Positions 1 to 7,602 of a DNA stretch of 41,799 bases are shown in pieces. Where the stretch lies: the NCBI GenBank assembly GCA_905192745.1, contig CAJJLZ010000021.1, forward strand, positions 1 through 41,799, written 5' to 3'. The stretch is from an uncultured Oscillospiraceae bacterium. GTDB lineage: Bacteria; Bacillota; Clostridia; Oscillospirales; Acutalibacteraceae. Below the pieces are notes generated by a model. The model searched no databases. It was not told the DNA's origin and was given only the letters and a program-made list of their open reading frames with translations. How positions within the stretch are numbered: the first letter of the stretch is position 1; every line of letters starts with the position of its first letter. The translations under genes and the position numbers were made by a program.

Positions 1-175
1 GCCTTGCCCCAGACCCCACCGCCTTTTTGAAAAAGGCGGGCGAAAACTTTTTGTGCAGAATTTTTCTCGAATGGACTTTTTCTACAGCCTGAAGGGAAAC
101 TTTCGTTTCCCCTGTAAGCCCCTATTCGCTTTGCGTTTTTCACGCCTTTCAGACACTTTGTCCCCCACGGAGGAC
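1..175. other. Intergenic region at left edge with two hairpins
   Basis: No convincing gene is seen here. Two inverted repeats are visible: a 10-bp one at 19-39 (CCGCCTTTTT and its complement), and GGGAAAC at 94-100 with GTTTCCC at 105-111 around a TTTC loop. Both lie downstream of the minus-strand comF gene and may end its transcript, although neither is followed by a clean T-run on that strand. A long open frame on the plus strand through this region is antisense to comF and has no family resemblance, so it is not called. Confidence 0.4.
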
Positions 176-1027
176 TCAACCGCCGGCAGCCGTCCGGGTT
201 CGCCGGGCAACAGCGGCCGTCACCGCGTATACCTCCCGCGCGCCGTAGATTTTCAGCATCTTCGCGCATTCGTCCAGCGTCGCCCCGGTGGTGGCGATAT
301 CGTCCACCAGCAGAAGCGTCCGGCCGGTAAAAGCGGCGCCTGCCGCCCGATCAAATACGCCGAGCACATTCCCGCTTCGACGATAGGCGGGCAGATTCCG
401 CTGGGCCGGGACATCCCACAGCTTGACCAGCGTTTCCTCCATCGGGAGTTCCAGCGTATCCGCCAGTCCCTTCGCCAGAAGGGCGCTCTGGTTATAGCCC
501 CGCCGCTTTCGGGTGGCCGGGCTGACCGGAACCGGAACGATCCCGTCCAACCGGACGGCGGACCGGCCGTCCTCCCCGCAGAGAAATTCGCGGCGAACGG
601 TCGCCGCCATGGCCAGAGCAAGCGGCTCGGCAGCGTAGGGACGGTTATGAAATTTCAGATTCCTCACCGCGTCCCGGGCCGCGCCCTCATAATAAAAGGG
701 AGCGGCGGCGCGTTCGGTGATCCGGCGGCGGCCTTCGCAGGCGCAATCGGCCCGGCCGCAGCCGCAGAACGGACAGAGCGGCGGCTCCACCGCCGGAAGG
801 CGGGCGCGGCACGCTCCGCAGATCAACTCGCCGCAGGGGACCACTCGCCCGCAGCAGGCGCAGCGCTCAGGATAAACAGCGGCCAGCAGCCGCTGTCCAA
901 CGGTTCGTCTCCCCTGCAGCTCCACTCCGCCCGCCTCCTTCAGACGAATTTCGTCTTTTTTGGCCGGGACCCGTCCAAACGGATTCGTCTGCATAGTACG
1001 ATAATCATCCATTCCCTGATTTTTCAT
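176..1027 (-). CDS. comF: ComF family phosphoribosyltransferase-like protein
   Basis: 283 residues from the chosen start. The N-terminal third holds a cysteine-rich zinc-binding segment (Cys at about 56, 58, 59, 65, 70, 73, then a CPFCGC cluster near 85-90). The C-terminal half is a type I phosphoribosyltransferase fold with the PRPP-binding motif VDDIATTGAT at 241-250. This is the ComF/GntX architecture; ComF family members act in DNA uptake during competence in several bacteria, but the substrate is not known. The ATG at 1027 overlaps the stop codon of the upstream XRE regulator in an ATGA, so translation is probably coupled. A longer open frame exists upstream, but those residues lie inside the regulator gene and look nothing like the family. 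An ATG five codons downstream is an alternative start. Confidence 0.85.
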   Translation of the reverse strand: MKNQGMDDYRTMQTNPFGRVPAKKDEIRLKEAGGVELQGRRTVGQRLLAAVYPERCACCGRVVPCGELICGACRARLPAVEPPLCPFCGCGRADCACEGRRRITERAAAPFYYEGAARDAVRNLKFHNRPYAAEPLALAMAATVRREFLCGEDGRSAVRLDGIVPVPVSPATRKRRGYNQSALLAKGLADTLELPMEETLVKLWDVPAQRNLPAYRRSGNVLGVFDRAAGAAFTGRTLLLVDDIATTGATLDECAKMLKIYGAREVYAVTAAVARRTRTAAGG

Positions 1028-1266
1028 AAAATCTCTTGTTCCACATTCAAAAACAGATCGTCTGTGAAAAATTCTGTAATGGTAATTTCCAGCCCGTCGC
1101 ACAGCTTTTGGATCGTCGCCACCGTAGCGCTGTTGTTCCGTCCGCTGACAATATTGTTCAGGGTGGACTGCGTGACGCCGCTTATAATCCCCAGCCGGTT
1201 GATGGTAATATTTCTTTGTTTGCATAAATCTAAAATACGTTCCCGAACCGCTTCACCAATACGCAT
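1024..1266 (-). CDS. Small XRE/Cro-type helix-turn-helix regulator
   Basis: 80 residues, almost entirely one HTH_3/XRE domain. The helix-turn-helix is around residues 20-45 (NRLGIISGVTQSTLNNIVSG), with the typical pattern of a Cro/CI-like DNA-binding helix. The start at 1266 is supported by an AAAGGGGA ribosome binding site eight bases upstream. A 15-bp inverted repeat lies directly upstream and is a natural autoregulatory operator. The gene overlaps the comF start by four bases, so the regulator and ComF probably share a transcript. Targets other than itself cannot be read from the sequence. Single-domain XRE proteins of this size are common in Clostridia, and many are uncharacterised. Confidence 0.85.
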   Translation of the reverse strand: MRIGEAVRERILDLCKQRNITINRLGIISGVTQSTLNNIVSGRNNSATVATIQKLCDGLEITITEFFTDDLFLNVEQEIL

Positions 1267-1279
1267 GGGCTTCCCCTTT

Positions 1280-1320
1280 CATCTCAAAAGAGTTAATTTC
1301 AGTTAAACTCTTTTGAGATG
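1280..1320. promoter_or_regulatory. Inverted-repeat operator candidate upstream of the XRE gene
   Basis: A perfect 15-bp inverted repeat: CATCTCAAAAGAGTT at 1280-1294 and its complement at 1306-1320, separated by 11 bases. A third partial copy of the core (CTTTTGAGTT) follows at about 1333-1342. It lies 14 bases upstream of the start codon of the XRE regulator, the usual place for an autoregulatory binding site. The role is inferred from position and symmetry. A palindromic ATTCCCGGGAAT at 1352-1363 lies just further upstream. Confidence 0.55.
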
Positions 1321-1390
1321 AATAGATTACCCCTTTTGAGTTTATATACGTATTCCCGGGAATTTGGGAGTAGGTTGGATTACAGAAAAA

Positions 1391-1424
1391 GAGGATAAAA
1401 AAGACAGCCGCGTGCAAGCGGCTG
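1391..1424 (-). terminator. Rho-independent terminator after the methionine gamma-lyase-like gene
   Basis: Stem CAGCCGC (1405-1411) and GCGGCTG (1418-1424) with a six-base loop. On the minus strand it is followed by TGTCTTTTTTATCC. It lies 39 bases downstream of the minus-strand gene ending at 1463 and separates that transcript from the XRE/comF unit. Confidence 0.8.
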
Positions 1425-1462
1425 CCCAATGATTCCACCAATATATTACAAACGCCGTCCGC

Positions 1463-2770
1463 CTATACCCTCAGCGTCCCCTGCTCCAGCATGGACTGAG
1501 CGGCGAGAAGGACGCCCATTTTGCCGGAGTGGAAATTCAGCCCGCCCTGCATATAGGCGGCGTAGGGCTCCCGGAGGGGCGCGTCGGCCGACAGTTCAAT
1601 GGACGCGCCCGCGGTGAAGGCCCCGGCCGCCATGATGACCGGGCTCTCGTACCCCGGCATATCCCACGGCTCGGGGACGACGAACGAATCCACCGGCGCG
1701 CCCCGCTGCATTCCCTGACAGAACGCCACCAGCGCCTCCGGCGTGCGGAGCCGCACGGCCTGAATGATATCGGCGCGGGGTTCGTCCGCCCGGGGAGTGA
1801 CCTCGTACCCCAGCAGGGTAAAGAGGGAGGCGCAGTACACGGCGGTTTTCAGTGCTTCGCCCACCACATGGGGCGCATGGAACAGCCCCATATACAGCGA
1901 ACGGTTATGCCCGAGGGACGCGCCCACCTCCCGTCCCAGACCGGGGGTGGTCATCCGGTAAGCGCACTGCTCGATCAGGTCGGCCCGGCCGCAGAGATAG
2001 CCGCCGTTTTCCGCAATCCCGCCGCCGGGATTCTTGATGAGAGAGCCGGCCATCAGATCCGCCCCGACCGCGATCGGCTCGGTCTTCTCCACAAATTCAC
2101 CGTAGCAGTTATCCACAAACACTGCCGAAGCGGGGGAAACCTCCCGCACGGCGGCGATAATCTCCCCGATCTCCGCAACCGAAAGGGAGGGCCGCAGGTT
2201 ATACCCGCGGGAGCGCTGGATATGGATCAGCTTCGGCTTTTCGGCCTCCGCCGCGGCCCGGATGGCCGGAAGGTCGGGATGGCCGTCCGCATCCAGTTCC
2301 ACCTGCCGGTATTTTACGCCGTAATCCCGCAGGGAGCCCATGTCGGTATGCTTCCCCTGCGAATCGGGCAGGCCGATCACCTTTTCCAGCGTGTCGTAGG
2401 GCGCGCCGGTGACGGTCAGCATGGTGTCGCCGGGGCGGAGCACGCCGAACAGGGCGATGGTGATCGCGTGGGTGCCGGAAACGATGCTGTGGCGCACCAG
2501 CGCGTCCTCCGCGCCCATCACCTGCGCGAACACCTCGTCCAGCGCGTCCCGTCCCCGGTCGCCGTAGCCGTAGCCGGTGGTCGGGACAAAATGGCTTTCG
2601 CTCACCCGGTGGTCGATAAAGGCGGAAAGCACCTTCTGCTGATTATACTCCGTCACCGTCTCGATCCGGGCGAAGGCGGGGGCGGCGGCCTTCATCGCGC
2701 GGTCGGACAGCGCGAGCAGTCGGTCGTCAATTTTGAAAAAAGGGGAATTCATGGAACTCATGGTTTTCAT
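1463..2770 (-). CDS. Methionine gamma-lyase-like PLP enzyme (aluminium resistance protein family)
   Basis: 435 residues, matching the PF06838 Met_gamma_lyase family (YnbB-like) over its whole length. It is a cytosolic fold-type I PLP enzyme. The likely Schiff-base lysine is K246 in GSLIKNPGG, and the aspartate that pairs with the pyridine nitrogen is D220 in VDNCYGEF. The family is related to cystathionine/methionine gamma-lyases, but the true substrate is not established for most members. The start at 2770 is preferred because AAGAAAGG lies just upstream; a start ten codons earlier would add residues without a good ribosome binding site. It lies 54 bases downstream of the GNAT gene on the same strand and could be the last gene of the murD transcript. 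Confidence 0.85.
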   Translation of the reverse strand: MKTMSSMNSPFFKIDDRLLALSDRAMKAAAPAFARIETVTEYNQQKVLSAFIDHRVSESHFVPTTGYGYGDRGRDALDEVFAQVMGAEDALVRHSIVSGTHAITIALFGVLRPGDTMLTVTGAPYDTLEKVIGLPDSQGKHTDMGSLRDYGVKYRQVELDADGHPDLPAIRAAAEAEKPKLIHIQRSRGYNLRPSLSVAEIGEIIAAVREVSPASAVFVDNCYGEFVEKTEPIAVGADLMAGSLIKNPGGGIAENGGYLCGRADLIEQCAYRMTTPGLGREVGASLGHNRSLYMGLFHAPHVVGEALKTAVYCASLFTLLGYEVTPRADEPRADIIQAVRLRTPEALVAFCQGMQRGAPVDSFVVPEPWDMPGYESPVIMAAGAFTAGASIELSADAPLREPYAAYMQGGLNFHSGKMGVLLAAQSMLEQGTLRV

Positions 2771-2824
2771 GCCTTTCTTATGTACAACGTATAATAACAT
2801 TCCCTATCGAAGATAAAGTCCGGC

Positions 2825-3616
2825 TTACCGCCGTTTCAGACTGCCCCACTCCCCGCATTCGACAAAACCGATGCGGGTGTAAAGCGCGTGGGCATGGGCG
2901 TTTTTCGGGGAGAGGAACACCCGCCGTCCCTCCGCAAGCAGCGTGCGGGCGAGGGTCAGCACGGCGGCGGAGGCATAACCCCTTCCCCTCCCGGCCGGGA
3001 GGGTGGCGACCGCGCCGATCAGCACCGCCCCGCCGTAAGCGGGCTCGCAGGCCGCGGGGCCGCACTCCGCCACCGTCATTGCGGCGGAAACCGGTTTGCC
3101 CGGCGTTTCCGGCGGCTCCCCGCCATCCTCCCGGAAGCCGACGATCCGGGCGTACCCGTGGCGCAGACGATGGGACACATCCACATACCACGCCGAAAAG
3201 GACGGCAGCGCACCGGGGAAGACGGCTTCCAGCACCGGCCAGCACTCCCGCGGCGACAGCGGGACCGGCACAGCCGCCGGTTCCGCCAGAGCCGGGCCGG
3301 GGGTCATCACCGCGCCGGTCTCCACCCGCCAGCCCCCGGCGGAGGCGAGAAGGCGGGCCGTTTCCCCGTCCGTCCGGACGCTCGCCGCCTCCGGCTGCAT
3401 GGAGATAAAGGCGACCCATTCTGCGTTCAGCCCCCGAGGCAGAGAAAGGACGGCGGCCCCGTCCATCAGGGACGCGAAGCCGCCCTCCCCATCGCACCAG
3501 AGGCGGAGGAAGGGCAAGCCGGGGCCGTAAACCTCCGCCAGCGTGCGGACCCGCACGGCGGCTTCGGTATCGGGAATCAGAAGTGCGAAATCCTCCGCTT
3601 TGGCCTCCCGGATCAT
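2825..3616 (-). CDS. GNAT family N-acetyltransferase
   Basis: 263 residues. The C-terminal half carries the acetyl-CoA binding signature LPAGRGRGYASAAV (the R/Q-x-x-G-x-G/A motif), followed by the typical FLSPKNAHAHALYTRIGF end of a GNAT domain. The N-terminal half is divergent and may be a second, degenerate GNAT lobe. The ATG at 3616 forms an ATGA overlap with the stop of the upstream M42 peptidase gene, which is why this start is chosen over one eight codons upstream. The acceptor is unknown. Tight coupling with two peptidases suggests, without proof, an amino-acid or peptide substrate. Confidence 0.85.
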   Translation of the reverse strand: MIREAKAEDFALLIPDTEAAVRVRTLAEVYGPGLPFLRLWCDGEGGFASLMDGAAVLSLPRGLNAEWVAFISMQPEAASVRTDGETARLLASAGGWRVETGAVMTPGPALAEPAAVPVPLSPRECWPVLEAVFPGALPSFSAWYVDVSHRLRHGYARIVGFREDGGEPPETPGKPVSAAMTVAECGPAACEPAYGGAVLIGAVATLPAGRGRGYASAAVLTLARTLLAEGRRVFLSPKNAHAHALYTRIGFVECGEWGSLKRR

Positions 3617-4662
3617 CGGGCGGCCTCCGTTCCGTCCCATTCCGCAGCGGGCAGTTCCGCCGCCAGCGCGTGGAGCAGGGCCGCCGTATGGGTCAGGTCC
3701 TTTTTGGACAGGACGCAGGAGGGCGAATGGATATACCGGCAGGGCAGGGACACCGCCGCCACCCGCACCCCTCCGCGGGAGAGGTGAATGGCGCCCGCGT
3801 CGTTTCCGCCGGCGACGGCGGTCTTGGTCTGGGAGGGGACGCCGATCTTTTCCGCCAGAGCGCGGATATACTCGTACAGCGGGCGGTCATAGAGAGTGCG
3901 GCGGTCCATAAAGGAAACCACCGGCCCGCCGCCTACCCGGCAGACCTGTTTCTCCTCCGGCACCCCGACGATGTCCGCGGCGGTGGTGGAATCCACCACC
4001 ACGGCGAGTTCCGGCTCCACGGCGTAGGCGGCGGTTTTCGCCCCCCGCAGGCCGACCTCCTCCTGCACGGTGAAGGCCAGCGTGATATCGTATTCCGGCG
4101 TTTCAGCCGCCAGATCGAGCAGAAGGGCGCAGCCCGCCCGGTCGTCCAGCGCGCGGGCCTTGAACAGCCCGCCCTCCAGCTTGGTAAAATCGCTGTCGAA
4201 TACCGCCGTATCCCCCGGCTGGGCAATGGCGAGGGCTTCCTCCCGGTTTGCCGCCCCCAGATCGATCAGCAGTTTATTCAGCGGGACGGCTTTTCCCCGT
4301 TCCTCCTCCGAGCACTGATGGAAAGCGCGGCCCCCGATCACGCCGGGACGGCCGTTCACCCGCACCCGGCGGCCGTACGCCACGGCAGGATCGATTCCGC
4401 CCACCGGGGCGAAGCGGAGATAGCCTTCCTCGGTCGCGCCGGTGATAATCAGACCGACCTCATCCATATGGGCGGCGAACAGGAGGGTGCGGGCGGCGCG
4501 GCGCTTCCCCGCCACCCGGGCGATCACGTTTCCAAGCGGATCGACGGTGACGTTCATCTCCGCCGGGGAGGCCGAAAGCCGCCGCAGGATATACGCCCGT
4601 ACCATGTCCTCCCGCCCCGACACGCCGTCAAGGGCGCAGAGGGCTTTCAATTCGTTCATCAT
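3613..4662 (-). CDS. M42 family metallopeptidase (glutamyl/leucyl aminopeptidase type)
   Basis: 349 residues, full length for the M42 family (FrvX/YsdC/PepA-like, tetrahedral aminopeptidases or deblocking peptidases in the cytosol). All metal and catalytic positions are visible: H65 and D67 in AAHMDEVG, D173 in ALDDRAG (bridging metal ligand), E201-E202 in VQEEVG (general base and ligand), D224 in VVDST, and H312 in RYIHSP. It overlaps the upstream paralogue in an ATGA at 4659-4662, so the two are translationally coupled and may form one hetero- or two homo-oligomers. Substrate preference cannot be read from sequence. Confidence 0.92.
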   Translation of the reverse strand: MMNELKALCALDGVSGREDMVRAYILRRLSASPAEMNVTVDPLGNVIARVAGKRRAARTLLFAAHMDEVGLIITGATEEGYLRFAPVGGIDPAVAYGRRVRVNGRPGVIGGRAFHQCSEEERGKAVPLNKLLIDLGAANREEALAIAQPGDTAVFDSDFTKLEGGLFKARALDDRAGCALLLDLAAETPEYDITLAFTVQEEVGLRGAKTAAYAVEPELAVVVDSTTAADIVGVPEEKQVCRVGGGPVVSFMDRRTLYDRPLYEYIRALAEKIGVPSQTKTAVAGGNDAGAIHLSRGGVRVAAVSLPCRYIHSPSCVLSKKDLTHTAALLHALAAELPAAEWDGTEAAR

Positions 4663-5693
4663 ACGGCTTCTCCCCCCTTCCTCACAAATGCCGCCATCAG
4701 GCGGGCGGTGTTCTCCACATCCCGCAGGTCGATCAGTTCGGCCGGGGTGTGCATATACCGCAGGGGGATAGACAGCAATGCCGTCGGCACGCCGGCGCGC
4801 GCGTCCGCGATGGAGTCCGCGTCGGTGCCGGTATCCCCGCCCATCACTTCATCCTGCAAGGGGATGTGCCCCTCCTTTGCCAGTGCGCGCAGACGGCGGG
4901 TCATCCCGTCGTCCAGCCCGGGAGCCCAGCCGAGCATCGGCCCTTCCCCCAGCCGCCCGCATTTGGCGGGGTCGGCGTCGGGAGTATGGGCGAAACTCAC
5001 ATCCACCGCGATGGCGGCGGCGGGCGCGACGCGGTAGGCCGTGACCGCCGACCCGCGGCAGCCCAGTTCCTCCTGCACGGCGAACACCGCCGCGAGGTCC
5101 CAATCCAGCTCTTCCCCGGCCAGCAGGTCGAGACAGCGGAGCACCGCCGCCACCCCGGCGCGGTCGTCCAGCGATTTGCCGCTCACCCGCTCCCCGGCGA
5201 GGGCGGTAAAATTCGGGCGGAAGGAGACGCGGTCCCCCGCCTTTACATGGCGGCGGGCGCGTTTGGCGTCCAGCCCGATATCGATTCCCAGTTCCGGGAC
5301 CGGTGGAATCTTTCCGTCGTCCTCCAGCCCGCTCAGATGGGGCGGAATGGAGCAGAACACCCCCGGATACGCCTTGTCGCCGTGGACGACCACCTCCGCC
5401 GCGATCAGCGCGCGGCGGTCGGTTCCGCCGCAGGCGGCGACCCGGACGAAGCCCGCGTCGTCCACCCCGGTGACGATCAGCCCGATTTCATCGATATGCG
5501 CCTCCAGCATCAGCAGCGGCGCGTTCTCCCGTCCGCAGCGGCGATAGCCGATCACGCTGCCGAGCGGATCCCGCTCCACCGATTCGCAGTAAGGGCGCAG
5601 CAGCGCCTCCGCCGCGTCCGGCGCGGCGGACAGGCCGCCGACCCCCTCCGCGCCGCTCAGCGTTTCCAGAGCGGCCCGTAAATCCAGAGCCAT
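4659..5693 (-). CDS. M42 family metallopeptidase, second paralogue
   Basis: 344 residues. Conserved sites are intact: H66 and D68 in EAHIDEIG, D176-D177 in SLDDRAG, E208-E209 in VQEELG, D231 in AVDVSF, and H315 in RYMHTP. It is clearly homologous to the next gene downstream but diverged, so this is an old duplication rather than a recent one. The start at 5693 is chosen because AAAGGGGA precedes it. A much longer open frame continues upstream, but only inside murD in another frame. It follows murD by 28 bases in the same direction, which points to one transcript. Confidence 0.92.
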   Translation of the reverse strand: MALDLRAALETLSGAEGVGGLSAAPDAAEALLRPYCESVERDPLGSVIGYRRCGRENAPLLMLEAHIDEIGLIVTGVDDAGFVRVAACGGTDRRALIAAEVVVHGDKAYPGVFCSIPPHLSGLEDDGKIPPVPELGIDIGLDAKRARRHVKAGDRVSFRPNFTALAGERVSGKSLDDRAGVAAVLRCLDLLAGEELDWDLAAVFAVQEELGCRGSAVTAYRVAPAAAIAVDVSFAHTPDADPAKCGRLGEGPMLGWAPGLDDGMTRRLRALAKEGHIPLQDEVMGGDTGTDADSIADARAGVPTALLSIPLRYMHTPAELIDLRDVENTARLMAAFVRKGGEAV

Positions 5694-5721
5694 AAAGCTT
5701 TCCCCTTTCCCGTCTTCCCGT

Positions 5722-7131
5722 CTATTCGTCCAGCGCCGCGACCAGACGGTTGAAATGGTCGCCCCGCTCCTCAAAATTTTTATACCGGTCAAAGCTCGCG
5801 CTCGCCGGGGACAGGACCACCACGTCCCCCTCTTCCGCCAGCGAGGCGGCGGTTTCCACCGCCTCCTCCATCGTTTCCACCCGGCGGATGGGCAGCGCGG
5901 AGCAGACGCGGATCGCCCGTTCAATCGCGTCCGCCGTCGCACCGAGGAGGACGGCCTCCTTGACCGTTTCGGCCGCCGCCGGCCCGAGGGGATCATACGG
6001 GATGTGCTTATCGTAGCCGCCTGCAATCAGGATCACGTTCCGGCGGTCCGGGCTTTTTTCTCCAAACGCCCGCAGCCCCGCGATGGTGCGGGTCGGGCTG
6101 GAAGCGATGGAATCGTCGTAATATCTTACGCCCCGGCGCACCCGGATGAGCTGACAGCGGTACGGCACCCCGCCGAAACGGCGGGCGAAATCCGCAATGA
6201 TCCCGGGCGGGACCTTCCCCCACACGGCGGCGATGGCCGCAAGATAATTTTCCACATTATGCACCCCGGGGAGGAAAATCTCTCCGGCCGGGAGGATGGG
6301 GGTATCCACGCCGTTTTCGGTCATGGTCAGCACCCCGTCCGGCGAGAGCCACGCCCCCCGTTCCGGCTTTTCCCGCCGGGAAAAGAAAGATACCGGCGCG
6401 GCGGTATCGGCGGCAAAGCCGCGGGTGACGGCGTTGTCCGCGTTCAGAACCGCGCGGCAGGACGCGTCCTGATACCGCACGAGGTTGCGCTTGGCGTCGA
6501 TGTATTCCTCCATGTCGGTATGCCAGTCCAGATGGTTCGGGGCGACGTTGGTAATTACGGCCGTATCCACCCGCTGCCGCATCCGGGTAAGCTGGAAGCT
6601 GGAAAGCTCCGCCACCACCTCGTCCTCCGCCTTCACATCGAGGATTTCCGGCAGTAGGGGGCGGCCGATATTCCCGCCAAGATGAACCCGGCGGCCGGCG
6701 GCTTCCAGCAGACTGGCGATGACCGTGGTGGTGGTGGTTTTGCCGTCCGACCCGGTAACGGCGGTGACCGGCGCGGGGCAGAGGGCGAGGAACAGTTCCA
6801 TCTCCGAGGTCACCGGCGTCCCCCGGCGGCGGGCCTCCTCGAATTCCGGGAGGTAGGGCTTCATGCCCGGGGTGCGCAGAATCAGGTCCGCGCCGTCCGT
6901 TTCCAGCGCGGAAAGGTAGCCGTCCCCCAGCCGAAGGGAAGCGCCCGCTTCCTCCAGCGCGGCGGCGGTCTCCCCGAGCTGCTCCCGGGTGCGGCGGTCG
7001 CAGGCGGTCACGACGGCGCCATATTGCAGAAACTGCCGGACCACCGGGGTGTTATTGTTGCCGATTCCGCAGACCGCGACCCTCTTGCCGTGGAGCCACG
7101 CAAAAAACGCGGCGGCGTTTTCCGTATTCAA
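5722..7131 (-). CDS. murD: UDP-N-acetylmuramoyl-L-alanine--D-glutamate ligase
   Basis: 469 residues. It adds D-glutamate to UDP-MurNAc-L-Ala in peptidoglycan precursor synthesis. Visible are an N-terminal Rossmann-like domain (AVCGIGNNN near 19-27), the ATP P-loop AVTGSDGKTTTT at 124-135, the central ligase segment with SSFQLTRM and NVAPNHLDWH, and a C-terminal domain with the SSPTRT and SPASASFD motifs of MurD. The start is a TTG at 7131 with GAGGAG only a few bases upstream; no in-frame ATG fits better. The gene stands outside a dcw cluster and leads a transcript with two peptidases, so it may be an orphan or second MurD. Confidence 0.92.
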   Translation of the reverse strand: MNTENAAAFFAWLHGKRVAVCGIGNNNTPVVRQFLQYGAVVTACDRRTREQLGETAAALEEAGASLRLGDGYLSALETDGADLILRTPGMKPYLPEFEEARRRGTPVTSEMELFLALCPAPVTAVTGSDGKTTTTTVIASLLEAAGRRVHLGGNIGRPLLPEILDVKAEDEVVAELSSFQLTRMRQRVDTAVITNVAPNHLDWHTDMEEYIDAKRNLVRYQDASCRAVLNADNAVTRGFAADTAAPVSFFSRREKPERGAWLSPDGVLTMTENGVDTPILPAGEIFLPGVHNVENYLAAIAAVWGKVPPGIIADFARRFGGVPYRCQLIRVRRGVRYYDDSIASSPTRTIAGLRAFGEKSPDRRNVILIAGGYDKHIPYDPLGPAAAETVKEAVLLGATADAIERAIRVCSALPIRRVETMEEAVETAASLAEEGDVVVLSPASASFDRYKNFEERGDHFNRLVAALDE

Positions 7132-7210
7132 AACTCCTCATCATCCTTCAGAAAAGCGTTCGGTTCCGGACAGGCCGCTCTGCTCCGGCCGACTGTCCGC
7201 ACTCTGATAT

Positions 7211-7239
7211 ATTATACTGACCGGAAGCGAAAATATCAA
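7211..7239 (-). promoter_or_regulatory. Promoter of the murD operon
   Basis: Minus-strand -35 TTGATA (7239-7234), 17-bp spacer and -10 TATAAT (7216-7211), a near-consensus sigma-A promoter about 80 bases upstream of murD. The leader between promoter and start contains a bulged hairpin using CGGACAG at 7167-7173 and CTGTCCG at 7193-7199. Confidence 0.8.
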
Positions 7240-7478
7240 TCGATTCCCGCAAAAACCGGCCCAAAGAGCGGTTTTTGCGAAACAGGCATAAAATCGGCGG
7301 CACAAACAACGACCCGGATGTCTTTTGTCAAAAGATTACTGATCGGCTTCTTCCCATCAAAATGGGAGAAACCGCCGGCTGTCCGCGATATGGCGGGGAC
7401 TGCTCCTGATCGATTTTCCCCCATCTCTTTTCCCATCCCGCCGATTCGTAAACATTTTATAAACGATAGAGGAATCCG
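7240..7478. other. Intergenic region between divergent murD and RING/DUF2628 genes
   Basis: No gene is supported. An 11-bp perfect inverted repeat (7248-7258 and 7269-7279, loop of ten) lies directly upstream of the murD -35 element. It has T residues inside the stem but no trailing T-run, so it looks more like a regulatory or structural dyad than a terminator. The rest holds short hairpins only, such as CCCAT/ATGGG near 7367-7380. Confidence 0.35.
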
Positions 7479-7507
7479 TTGCAGTTTCCTGAAAAAAACG
7501 GTACAAT
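7479..7507 (+). promoter_or_regulatory. Probable promoter of the RING/DUF2628 pair
   Basis: TTGCAG (7479-7484), 17-bp spacer, TACAAT (7502-7507). The -10 is good and the -35 matches only in its first half. It is about 95 bases upstream of the first membrane protein gene. Confidence 0.55.
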
Positions 7508-7602
7508 ATAACGTAAACAATTGCCGCAATGGCAATGGACGCCTTCCGGGGCGTCCGCGTCCCGGCGCCGGAACAACAGGCGGCGAAAGGAAATGGTCTG
7601 CT

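Noticed and set aside
53..1306. Long plus-strand open frame (417 codons) at the left edge
   Set aside because: It is antisense to comF and the XRE gene, has no ribosome binding site and no family-like motifs, as expected for a shadow frame in GC-rich DNA.
1529..2794. Plus-strand open frame of 421 codons
   Set aside because: It mirrors the methionine gamma-lyase-like gene on the other strand; composition is rich in Arg, His and Gly without domain motifs.
6682..7602. 5' extension of the first RING/DUF2628 frame
   Set aside because: The frame is open into murD on the opposite strand, but the added residues look random and the promoter at 7479-7507 lies downstream of them.
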